Shown here in pieces: positions 1 to 7,319 of a DNA stretch of 64,000 nt. How positions within the stretch are numbered: position 1 is the first letter of the stretch; the number at the start of each line of letters is the position of its first letter. The position numbers were made by a program, and so were the translations under genes. Origin of the DNA: Rhodopirellula islandica. GTDB lineage: Bacteria > Planctomycetota > Planctomycetia > Pirellulales > Pirellulaceae. A model generated the notes under the pieces. The model searched no databases and was not told the origin of the DNA. It saw only the letters and a list, made by a program, of their open reading frames with translations. The stretch is from NCBI RefSeq assembly GCF_001027925.1, contig NZ_LECT01000045.1, forward strand, positions 1-64,000, read 5' to 3'.

Positions 1-540
1 CGCCCGCCACCATTTATTTTTCGAACGTCCCAAGGGAGGGTGATCATAAACGCTTGGCAACACGGTACTTCAAAACTGCACGACCTCTGCGCGGGCGGGG
101 TTCGCAAGACGCCAAGCAGGTCGGCAGGAGTCTTTCGGCATTTGGACTGTTTTAGAAAACGCCACTGTTGCCACGTCCAACCGGGGCGAACGCCCAAACG
201 GCTCACATGGTTGTGCCTGATCAGTCCTACCGACCTGCTTGAATTGCGTTCAGGAGGGTGGATTCACCCTTGCGAGCACGGCATTTCCAAACGGCACGAC
301 CTTTTCGCAGGGCGGATTGCTGGGACAGGAATGAAACGCAATCGCGTGAAACTAAGACGGAGGTGGATCATGGCTTGATCCGTCTTGTCCTGGCCCGCAA
401 AGTTTCGCTATTCCGGATTTCCCTCAAGATCGTTTCCGTTCGTTGTCGATCCGTGGAGGGGGAGATGTTGCGCCTGGAGAGTCCTGTACGTGGAGGATGT
501 TTCCGTCGACCACTCACGTTCCAAAACGAGAGAAGTACGC
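1..540. other. Repeat-rich non-coding stretch upstream of the first gene
   Basis: No coding region is convincing here. The stretch carries a dispersed repeat at 28-115 and a weaker related block around 285-330 that again contains a GGCACGACC-type core. The overlapping reading frames look like chance frames: they contain no recognisable motif and are rich in Cys and Arg. The gene at 541 has a purine-rich ribosome-binding region (GAGAGAAG) immediately upstream. No clear promoter was found. Confidence 0.5.
28..115 (+). repeat. Dispersed non-coding repeat, copy A
   Basis: This block resembles 5770-5850 on the same strand: both run from a CCCAAGG(G)GAGGGTGAT start through CTTGGCAA/CCTGGCAA to a GCACGACCTCT core. 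Its second half (72-110) matches the reverse complement of 5643-5682 almost exactly, sharing GCACGACCTCTGC followed by CGGGCGGGGTTCGCAAG. Three related copies within 6 kb, none of them coding, point to a genome-wide interspersed repeat family. Confidence 0.6.
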
Positions 541-2076
541 ATGACAACCGCGTCCAAAAACACTGATCCAAGACGTCCTTCCAATCCGTCACGCGCGGAG
601 TTCGAAGAAATCGCGCCGACCCTGCTGCGATTGCCCGATTTGCATCCGCCAACGGATTCAGGTGAGGGCTGTGCCGAGGAGGATTCGTCGTCCGTCAAGC
701 AAGACGCACCCGCTTCACCGGTGATGCAAGACTTGCTGGATGCGGCGACACAAACCGCGCCCGACGCGGTCAATCATTCCAGCGTCACAAGGCTTCCCGA
801 TTTGACGCCGGTTGCTGCGGCTGTGACTTGTCCTGTTCCTCCGCCACCTGCTGCGGTGGAAGAACCGGTGGTGATCGCGAAAGCAGTGGAATCGTTTGCT
901 GCGACTCAACCAAGCTCGCCGCCACGCAACACGTCTGTGGACGCGGGCAAAGCCTCGGTGTCCGCCGAAACCGACCGGGACGGATCCTGGAAAGCCACCT
1001 CGGAATCGCTGAGCAATCGGGCCCTGGCTCTGGTTGGTTCTCGGAACACGCTGCTGGCGTTGCTGGCACTGATTGCATGCTGGGCGGTGTTCGCTCCGCG
1101 AAGGCATCCCAACGCTCAGCAAAACTCGGAAGTGTTGAGCGCAAAGGAACCGGCTGTCGACGAAACCGCATCCAAGTTGGAAGCGAAGTCCAGTTTCGGT
1201 TCGGTGGCATCCAGTAAAAAAACACCTCGACCCAAACAATCTCGGTCCATCTCCGATTCAGCAACGAAAGTCGCTGGCGCGGAAGCCAACACTTTGGCCC
1301 CGAAACCGACGCCCTTCAAGGCTGACTCCTACAAGACAGGGGCCTCGGTTGCGGGGGCTTCGAAATTGGGGGGCTCGAGCAGAGAGGGCGCGAACAGTGG
1401 GGGCCTGGAAGGCCCAGCGGGCGACATGCCAGGGTTGAACGCACCGACTCATTCGATGAGTAAAACAAAATTAGGGCAGCCGACACGTGCGGGCGAATTC
1501 GGATCGGCTCCAAGCGGAACCAGTTTGGTGGAATCGCAGTTGGCATCCTCCGCGACCCAACATGGCGTTGGTGGAGTGCCTCCTTTTGATTCCGCTCCCT
1601 TTCACAGCGAACCGGTTGCTGAATCATTCGCCCCCGTGGTCCGTGAACCTCAAGTCGCCATGGCTCCTTCGAACCCTGGTTTGACTTCGCCAGTTTCAGA
1701 AGCGAATTCGGAGTTGGGGCTGCCTGACGACGATCGCTCTCTTCCAGGGAACAGTGAGGGTCCAGTGGACGCTGTGTCGCCCGCCATTCCAGCCCCGTTG
1801 CAAACCGGCACGCCAGGATTGATCACCAATTGGATCGACTACCTGCCGCCTATGCCATCGGAATTGGGGGAGCAAGCCTCGGCGGATGGTGCACGACCTG
1901 CTTCGCCGGAAGTGTTCCCGACCACCCAATCGCCATTGTCTCCGGATTTTCAGTTTGCTTTGCCAGGAGATGGGCCGGAGGTTTCCGTTGGAAACCAAGT
2001 TCCCTCCTCCGGCGACCAGCCCGAAGCCAGAGTCGCCACCCCGTCTTTCTTTCCCGAATCCAATCTGCGCCGCTGA
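541..2076 (+). CDS. Pro/Ser-rich single-span membrane protein of unknown function
   Basis: The protein has 511 residues. The start at 541 is chosen because GAGAGAAG lies just upstream; the frame remains open to 385. Residues 1-160 are low-complexity, acidic and Pro/Ala/Ser-rich. One hydrophobic helix at about 161-185 (ALALVGSR then LLALLALIACWAVF) is followed by basic residues and a long Ser/Gly/Pro-rich tail, so it is probably an inner-membrane protein with disordered arms. No enzymatic domain was recognised. It ends 16 nt before a CpsD-like ATPase, so the two are likely co-transcribed. By analogy with polysaccharide co-polymerase/ATPase pairs it could be the membrane partner, but it lacks a recognisable Wzz domain, so that is inference only. 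Confidence 0.7.
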   Translation: MTTASKNTDPRRPSNPSRAEFEEIAPTLLRLPDLHPPTDSGEGCAEEDSSSVKQDAPASPVMQDLLDAATQTAPDAVNHSSVTRLPDLTPVAAAVTCPVPPPPAAVEEPVVIAKAVESFAATQPSSPPRNTSVDAGKASVSAETDRDGSWKATSESLSNRALALVGSRNTLLALLALIACWAVFAPRRHPNAQQNSEVLSAKEPAVDETASKLEAKSSFGSVASSKKTPRPKQSRSISDSATKVAGAEANTLAPKPTPFKADSYKTGASVAGASKLGGSSREGANSGGLEGPAGDMPGLNAPTHSMSKTKLGQPTRAGEFGSAPSGTSLVESQLASSATQHGVGGVPPFDSAPFHSEPVAESFAPVVREPQVAMAPSNPGLTSPVSEANSELGLPDDDRSLPGNSEGPVDAVSPAIPAPLQTGTPGLITNWIDYLPPMPSELGEQASADGARPASPEVFPTTQSPLSPDFQFALPGDGPEVSVGNQVPSSGDQPEARVATPSFFPESNLRR

Positions 2077-2092
2077 GTGACAGGGAAACGTG

Positions 2093-3574
2093 ATGAATCA
2101 ACCCAATAACTTCATTCAATCGCACGCCCGGAATCGTCGTTACGTTTCCAAGACGGTGGCCCAAATGCAGGCGGTCGATTCGATCGATTCCGCCGTGGTT
2201 CCACCGCGGACGAATGACACCGCCACCCAAGAATCATTGACTGGTTTGGAGCGATCCGAACGAGTCACACGGCGACTGGACGAGGCGGTGTTGCGACTGG
2301 ATCGTGCCGCCTCGATGCGTCGCCAACGAGAAACGGTCGACGAAACCACCGCCGTGGAAACGGCCGTGGTGGAGGAACCTGTGATCCCCGCACCGAAAAC
2401 GCATTTGCTGAAAGATTCCCCGTCGGCAATCAAACGACCCTCGGATCGATTGAAGCCGATGCGGGGTGATCGTCGCGACGACGCGACCGGAATGCAGTTG
2501 GATGCATCTGTGACGGAGTCCACCTCCATCTGGATGGAAACGGCGGACCAATCGACTCGTTTACGCATCGACCGTCCTGTCGATGTGGATGACACCGCTC
2601 GACGAATTGGCGAGCCGCTGATCGTTTCGGGCGTCGCCAAGATACCTGCGTCACCGGCTGTCGAAACCAACACCATCGAAATGGATGCTTCGCCGGCGCC
2701 AGCTTTCGATTCAGCGCCACCCCGTGCACCGGTTCGTGATTGGGAATCGCATTCGGTTCCGGATGTGGCGGCTCGGGTCACGTTGCAGGTGAGTGAAGCG
2801 GAACGTTATCTCGCCGAGTCAATGCAGCAGCAAACCGCGGACATCGCTGAACCAACTCCAGTTGCTGAACCAGCACCCGTTGCGGAAGCCCAGCCGGTTG
2901 TGGTTCCCACGGAGGAACCCAAGGAAGTTGCCAAGCGAGCGTTTGTGGCCGCGTGGCAAGTGACGGAACTTGAAATCCCGGACACGGTGTCGGAATTGTT
3001 CCTCTGTGGATCGCTGGCCGATCAATTGGGACAACACATCGTGGACGCTCAAGTCGACGGGCTGGGTTCCATCGCTGTGACCAGTGTGCTGCCCGGCGAA
3101 GGTCGTTCGACGGTTGCGATGGGCATCGCGCTCAGTGTGGCTTACACCGGAATGAAGGTTGCTTTGGTCGACGCTGACATCGATGGCCCCACGCTGAGCG
3201 ATGACTTTGCCCTCGAACTGGACCTGGATTGGATCGATGCGATTCGCGATGGCATCCCCGTGGAAGAAGTCGCGGTGGCATCGGAGTCCGACGCGTTGAC
3301 TTTGATTCCCTTGTTGCCTGGTGCCGACGAACTGTCCCCGGCATCGAGCGAGTTGGAACAGGTGGTCGAACGACTGAAGCAATCCTTTGATCTGGTGATC
3401 ATTGATTGCGGCACCGCTGCCTTGTCGACCGCCAGCCTTTGTGACTCGGCATTGATCGTGCGTGACATGAGCCGCACCAACGAATCCGACGTGGAGGCAC
3501 TCGTCAGCGAGCTTCGCCGGAATGGATTGACCGGCGTGGGAATTGTCGAAAACTTCTGCCAAGACACAGAGTGA
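2093..3574 (+). CDS. CpsD/BY-kinase-like P-loop ATPase with long disordered N-terminus
   Basis: The protein has 493 residues; ATG at 2093 is preferred over the in-frame GTG at 2090, with CAGGGAAA upstream. Residues 1-290 are low-complexity. Residues 300-490 form a ParA/MinD-type nucleotide-binding domain of the kind seen in CpsD/CapB/Wzc kinases: Walker A PGEGRSTVA at about 333-341, Walker A' VALVDADID near 356-364, and Walker B DLVIIDC near 433-439. The usual Walker A lysine of GEGKST is an arginine (R338), and there is no C-terminal tyrosine cluster, so classical tyrosine autokinase activity is doubtful. It may be a non-catalytic or regulatory relative in exopolysaccharide assembly. It probably forms an operon with the membrane protein just upstream. 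Confidence 0.75.
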   Translation: MNQPNNFIQSHARNRRYVSKTVAQMQAVDSIDSAVVPPRTNDTATQESLTGLERSERVTRRLDEAVLRLDRAASMRRQRETVDETTAVETAVVEEPVIPAPKTHLLKDSPSAIKRPSDRLKPMRGDRRDDATGMQLDASVTESTSIWMETADQSTRLRIDRPVDVDDTARRIGEPLIVSGVAKIPASPAVETNTIEMDASPAPAFDSAPPRAPVRDWESHSVPDVAARVTLQVSEAERYLAESMQQQTADIAEPTPVAEPAPVAEAQPVVVPTEEPKEVAKRAFVAAWQVTELEIPDTVSELFLCGSLADQLGQHIVDAQVDGLGSIAVTSVLPGEGRSTVAMGIALSVAYTGMKVALVDADIDGPTLSDDFALELDLDWIDAIRDGIPVEEVAVASESDALTLIPLLPGADELSPASSELEQVVERLKQSFDLVIIDCGTAALSTASLCDSALIVRDMSRTNESDVEALVSELRRNGLTGVGIVENFCQDTE

Positions 3575-3589
3575 TTTGGGAGCAGTCGG

Positions 3590-3649
3590 GAAAAAGGTGT
3601 CAGGTACCTTTTCCCAACGTTCCGGGAAAAGGTACCTGACACCTTTTTC
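3590..3649. repeat. Perfect 26-bp inverted repeat (REPIN-like), possible bidirectional terminator
   Basis: Left arm 3590-3615 and right arm 3624-3649 are perfect reverse complements around an 8-nt loop, built on the core AAAAAGGTGTCAGGTACC. The same core forms the ends of the 178-bp elements at 34197 and 35579. It sits between two convergent genes (stops at 3574 and 3682), and both strands present a stem with a T-rich end, so it could serve as a shared terminator. Confidence 0.8.
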
Positions 3650-3681
3650 TGTCATCGCATCGCCGTGGCGTCTCTCGTTGA

Positions 3682-4632
3682 TCAGCGTTCGCGAAAAAGT
3701 TCGCTGATCGATTGGTCGTGGTGAATCCGCTTGATCGCCTCGGCCAACAACGGTGCGACCGAAAGTTGGACCAGGTTGGGCAGCAACTTCTCACCTGTCA
3801 CGGGAATCGTGTCGGTCACGGTGATGGAATCAATCGGAGCATCGCGAAGTCGTTCGATGGCAGGGCCACACAGAACACCGTGGGTGCAAGCGATGTGGAT
3901 TTCTTTCGCACCGGCTTCGTGAACCAAGCGAGCTGCGCCGCAGATGGATCCAGCGGTGCTGATCATGTCATCGAACATCAACGCGATCTTGCCCTCGACG
4001 GGACCGCCAATGATCGTGTTCTGGCGGACTTCCAGAGCGTTGGTGCGGCGTTTGTCGACGATGGCCAAGCTGCCACCGAGCCGTTTGGTGTGACCCAGTG
4101 CGCGTTTGATGCTGCCTTCATCGGGACTGACGACCACCACTTCATCACCAGAAAATCGTCGGCTGACAAAGTGGTCGTTGATCACCGGAGCGGCGTACAA
4201 GTGATCGACAGGGACGTCGAAGAATCCTTGGATTTGGGCGGCGTGAAGGTCCATGGTGAGGACCCGGTCCGCACCCGCCCGCGTGATCAGATTCGCGACC
4301 AATTTCGCGGTGATCGGCACACGACCCTCATCTTTGCGATCCTGACGCGCGTACCCAAAGTAGGGAATGACCGCGGTGATGCGTTCGGCGCTGGCTCGTT
4401 TGCAGCAATCGATCATCGTCAACAACTCGATCAAGTTGTCGTTGACCGGCGGGCAAGTCGGTTGCACCAAGAACACGTCGCGACCACGAACGTCTTCATC
4501 GAGTTTGCAGTAGTTCTCGCCGTCTGGGAATTGACCCAGCGTGATGCGAGCTGGCTTCAGATGCAGGTGACGACAAAGCTTTTCAGCAAGATCATGGTTT
4601 GCTCGGCCACTGAAGATTTTCAGTTCACGCAT
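3682..4632 (-). CDS. prs: Ribose-phosphate pyrophosphokinase (PRPP synthetase)
   Basis: The enzyme makes 5-phosphoribosyl-1-pyrophosphate from ribose 5-phosphate and ATP for purine, pyrimidine, histidine and tryptophan synthesis; it is cytosolic. The protein has 316 residues, normal for bacterial Prs. It shows FSGRANHDLAEKL near the N-terminus, the GQFPDGE region, PYFGYARQDRK, the Mg-binding MDLHAAQIQGFF region, and a PRPP loop region around LMFDDMISTAGS. The ATG at 4632 matches the usual MRELKIFSG-type start; the frame extends further upstream, but only through the end of the preceding gene. It overlaps the upstream nucleotidyltransferase gene by 8 nt, so translation is probably coupled. Confidence 0.96.
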   Translation of the reverse strand: MRELKIFSGRANHDLAEKLCRHLHLKPARITLGQFPDGENYCKLDEDVRGRDVFLVQPTCPPVNDNLIELLTMIDCCKRASAERITAVIPYFGYARQDRKDEGRVPITAKLVANLITRAGADRVLTMDLHAAQIQGFFDVPVDHLYAAPVINDHFVSRRFSGDEVVVVSPDEGSIKRALGHTKRLGGSLAIVDKRRTNALEVRQNTIIGGPVEGKIALMFDDMISTAGSICGAARLVHEAGAKEIHIACTHGVLCGPAIERLRDAPIDSITVTDTIPVTGEKLLPNLVQLSVAPLLAEAIKRIHHDQSISELFRER

Positions 4633-5416
4633 AACCCATCGCTCGCATTGTTTGGTCGACCAATTGAAGTTCCTCAGGGTTGTTGATGGAAAGCGATTCG
4701 CAATCCTGCAGAACGGGCAAGGCTTCGACGGGACGTCCAGCTTCGTGAAGCAGACGAGCACAATCCGTCAGGTAGTATTCGCCTTGAGCGTTGTCGTTGC
4801 TGAGTTTGGAAAGCGAATCCAGCAAATCGGCGTTGTTGAACAGGTACGTGCTCATGTTCACTTCACAGATGGCACGTTGTTCATCGGTGGCATCTTTGTG
4901 TTCCACGATGCCGGTGAATTGTCCGCTGTCGTCTCGCACGATGCGGCCGAGCCCCGTCGGGTCGTCTTTGGTCAGTGTGCCAAGCAGCAACGCGGGACGC
5001 GTGGCTTGGAAGTGCTCAATCAATTTGATCAAACTGGACGGTTGGATCAGCGGCGAGTCACCGGCGATGACCAGTGTCAGGCCATCGTGATCAGCCAATT
5101 GATCGAGGCACATTTGAACGGCGTGTCCCGTGCCGAGTTGTTCGGTTTGCTCCGCGAAGGACAATGTCTCGTCGTTGCGAGTCCCCAGTTCCTTGCGGAC
5201 GAGGTCGGCTTCATAGCCCACCACGGCGATCTTCTTTTGGATGCCAGCCTTGTCAGCGGCGTCCAAAACGAAGTGGATCATGGGGCGATCGACGACCGGG
5301 CAAAGCACTTTGGGGAGTTCGCTGTTCATGCGAGTTCCCTTGCCAGCGGCCAGCACAACGAGGCACACGTTGGCGTTTGCAGTGGAGGGAGCGGAGGATT
5401 CTGTCTTCGTGGTCAT
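4625..5416 (-). CDS. Single-domain GlmU-type sugar-1-phosphate nucleotidyltransferase
   Basis: The protein has 263 residues and matches only the N-terminal uridyltransferase half of GlmU, which forms UDP-GlcNAc from GlcNAc-1-P and UTP for peptidoglycan and LPS synthesis. It shows the LAAGKGTRMNS signature near residue 20, PKVL, EQTEQLGTGHAV, AGDSPLI (metal/sugar site), GLGRIVRDD, IVEHKDAT and GEYYLTD. The C-terminal left-handed beta-helix acetyltransferase domain is absent: the gene stops cleanly inside the start of prs. Acetylation of GlcN-1-P would need another protein. The glmU-prs order is also known from Bacillus. ATG at 5416 gives the usual distance to the nucleotide loop. Confidence 0.88.
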   Translation of the reverse strand: MTTKTESSAPSTANANVCLVVLAAGKGTRMNSELPKVLCPVVDRPMIHFVLDAADKAGIQKKIAVVGYEADLVRKELGTRNDETLSFAEQTEQLGTGHAVQMCLDQLADHDGLTLVIAGDSPLIQPSSLIKLIEHFQATRPALLLGTLTKDDPTGLGRIVRDDSGQFTGIVEHKDATDEQRAICEVNMSTYLFNNADLLDSLSKLSNDNAQGEYYLTDCARLLHEAGRPVEALPVLQDCESLSINNPEELQLVDQTMRAMGYA

Positions 5417-5501
5417 CGGGGGTCCGAGAAAAGCCGTCGGCGACGATGGGGATGGCGAATGAAGAATGACGCGGGCCAACATCGTCCCTTGCCGGTACCT
5501 T

Positions 5502-5526
5502 TCGGGCAAGCCGGTACCTTGCCCGA
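5502..5526. repeat. Short hairpin with repeated GCCGGTACC
   Basis: TCGGGCAA (5502-5509) pairs with TTGCCCGA (5519-5526) around a GCCGGTACC loop. The loop sequence is repeated directly just upstream at 5491-5499. The function is unknown; it lies about 85 nt upstream of the start of the leftward nucleotidyltransferase gene, so it could be in its leader. Confidence 0.5.
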
Positions 5527-5642
5527 ACCGTCGGCGTGGGAGTTGCTCGTGCCACGATTTCGGGTGTTGGGACGAGCTGGCCGCATTGGAGTGGCCCCCA
5601 GGGCGGAGGGCGTGCCGCTTTTTAAGTGCCGTGCTCGTAGCA

Positions 5643-5682
5643 GCTTGCGAACCCCGCCCGCTGCAGAGGTCGTGCCGTTTTT
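5643..5682 (-). repeat. Dispersed non-coding repeat, copy B (inverted relative to copy A)
   Basis: Read on the minus strand this is AAAAACGGCACGACCTCTGC followed by AGCGGGCGGGGTTCGCAAGC, nearly identical to 72-110 on the plus strand. It is followed on the plus strand by a small CCCTCCCTTTGGGAGGGG palindrome. Confidence 0.6.
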
Positions 5683-5769
5683 CTTCACCCTCCCTTTGGG
5701 AGGGGCGGACCGCTTCGGGCCGGGAAGAGTTACGCGCTGGATCCAATGCTGAGCCCTCCCCTCGCTCGA

Positions 5770-5850
5770 CCCTCCCAAGGGGAGGGTGATGACAAGCGCC
5801 TGGCAATACAGCACCTGAAAGCCGCACGACCTCTTTGTTCCGGGGGAGGT
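5770..5850 (+). repeat. Dispersed non-coding repeat, copy C
   Basis: It aligns with 28-115 over its length (CCCAAGGGGAGGGTGAT, GCCTGGCAA, GCCGCACGACCTCT), with scattered differences. It has no reading frame of its own. Confidence 0.55.
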
Positions 5851-6423
5851 GCACCGTGCGGAAACCCGCACCAAAAGGCTTCGCGACCTCTCGCGTGGGT
5901 CAACCGAGAGCCGCAAGTGGTGACAATCACAGCACTTGAAAACGGCACCCGCCCAACGATTCGGAATGCAGACGGAAGCGTCTCGGATGGAAATCGTTCG
6001 GGCTTGAAACAATTCGTCTGCAAAAGCCGGTTTTTTTGGCTGCGTTGACCTTGCCGGCGGTTTCACGCGATTGCTAGTGTGACCGAACAGAATTTTGCCC
6101 AGAACTTTTGCTCAGAATTCAATTGGGACTGCAGGCCCTGGGTCTTGGAAGCCGATATCAGACGTGTTCTCGAAACCTGCGCTTGCGAAGTCTCCACCGA
6201 TTCTGACGGATTGATTCCTGGGACAAGGATTGCAACGCTGATAACCGAGTCGAGAGTTCCCTGATTGGCATGCGCTGTTGGCGTTTGTTCAAGACGGATC
6301 GGTTGTCACACCCACAATCCTTTTCAAATTTTTGTCGATCGATCGACATGCCAAATGGGCCACGAAGGTCCGGCATAGGATCCGGTTGTCAATTCCGCTT
6401 TCCTCCCGGGAGCACGCGTCAAG

Positions 6424-6744
6424 ATGCAAATTTACGGTCCATTTCGACTTTCTACGAGCCAAGCCGCTTCATCGGTTTCCAAGCCAGCTGCCAATGCTGG
6501 TGCGAACCGCCTGAAGGCAGATGCCGCCACGCAGAGGACCACCGCCGCGCCAGTGGACCAACTCGACCTGTCCAGTGCCGCGACTTCCGTCAATCGATTG
6601 GATTCTGCCTCGCCGATTGCCGGTGGCGGTGAAATCCGGATTGATCGTGTGGCCGACATCCGTCGTCAAATCGCCGATGGAAGCTACGACACTCCGGAGA
6701 AGATGGACGCGGCACTCGACCGCTTCCTCGATGAACTGGCGTGA
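6424..6744 (+). CDS. flgM: FlgM-like anti-sigma-28 factor
   Basis: The protein has 106 residues. The last third (IRIDRVADIRRQIADGSYD, then a short acidic amphipathic helix) matches the FlgM C-terminal sigma-28-binding region, which normally has the pattern R-x-x-K-V-x-x-I-x-x-x-I-x-x-G-x-Y. The first 60 residues are low-complexity and probably disordered, as in other FlgM proteins. FlgM holds FliA inactive until the flagellar hook is complete and FlgM is exported. The stop overlaps the GTG start of the next gene by 4 nt, so the pair is coupled. No other flagellar gene is visible in the window. Confidence 0.8.
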   Translation: MQIYGPFRLSTSQAASSVSKPAANAGANRLKADAATQRTTAAPVDQLDLSSAATSVNRLDSASPIAGGGEIRIDRVADIRRQIADGSYDTPEKMDAALDRFLDELA

Positions 6745-7235
6745 CGCAAAGCGACGTCAGAGACCTTGATTCGCTCGATGCCCTTCGACAGGCTGTCGAG
6801 CGATTGGCGGACCGCATGTGTCAGTCCAGCCACTCCATTCACGCGATCCTGAATCGTGTCGACGAACATTTCTCGGTCAATCAGATCGCGTACTGGCGCG
6901 ATCAAAATCGCCTGGCCGAACGGGAGCTGACCGCCGCGCAGGATCAGCTCAGCCGAAAACGTTCGACGGTGCGTTCCGGCGATCGAGTGCCGGCCACCGA
7001 AGAAGCCAAGAATGTGGCTCGCTGGAAAACCCGGCTGCGGTTCTGCCAAGACCAAGAACGTTTGGCTCGCCGCATCTCCATTGAGATGCAGCAGGTCTGC
7101 GAGAAAACTCGCGGGCCATCCGCCGCGCTCACCGAACTGGGTGAAGTCGCGTTGCCCACCGCCGCGAATCGATTGCTGGTGCTGATCGACCGCCTGCGTG
7201 CCTACCAAGACGGGCAGAATCCTGGGCCTCAATGA
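6741..7235 (+). CDS. Coiled-coil protein coupled to flgM (FlgN-like candidate)
   Basis: The protein has 164 residues with a GTG start overlapping the flgM stop (GTGA). It is predicted largely helical, rich in Arg, Glu, Gln and Leu, with coiled-coil-like stretches around residues 20-75 and 90-125 and no signal peptide or membrane span. No family was recognised by eye. Position directly after flgM and the all-helical composition fit a FlgN-type export chaperone for hook-associated proteins, which is commonly encoded next to flgM. That is a context inference, not a sequence match. Confidence 0.6.
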   Translation: MTQSDVRDLDSLDALRQAVERLADRMCQSSHSIHAILNRVDEHFSVNQIAYWRDQNRLAERELTAAQDQLSRKRSTVRSGDRVPATEEAKNVARWKTRLRFCQDQERLARRISIEMQQVCEKTRGPSAALTELGEVALPTAANRLLVLIDRLRAYQDGQNPGPQ

Positions 7236-7319
7236 GCGGGACTCACAGGGTTCCTGGCCGTTTCTTCGGTGTCGATGCCAAGTCAAAGCAGCAGGAAGAG
7301 AGAGCCGCCCGGCCCGCTC

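Larger units (their letters stand above)
5417..6423. other. About 1 kb non-coding region with hairpin and dispersed repeats
   Basis: No gene is supported between the nucleotidyltransferase and flgM. The stretch holds a hairpin at 5502-5526 and dispersed repeats at 5643-5682 and 5770-5850. A 61-codon GTG-start frame at 6079-6264 has no recognisable feature. The last 150 nt before flgM should contain its promoter, but no convincing sigma-28, sigma-54 or sigma-70 pattern was identified. Confidence 0.5.

Noticed and set aside
3712-4686. Long frame antisense to prs and its upstream gene
   Set aside because: Prs on the minus strand has every family motif; the opposing frame has none.
6079-6264. 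61-codon GTG-start frame upstream of flgM
   Set aside because: No ribosome-binding site, motif or conserved feature could be seen; chance frame likely.
6266-6283. Sigma-54-like TGGCATG...TTGG pattern upstream of flgM
   Set aside because: The -12 element is one base off the required spacing and lacks the GC, so it does not fit the -24/-12 consensus.
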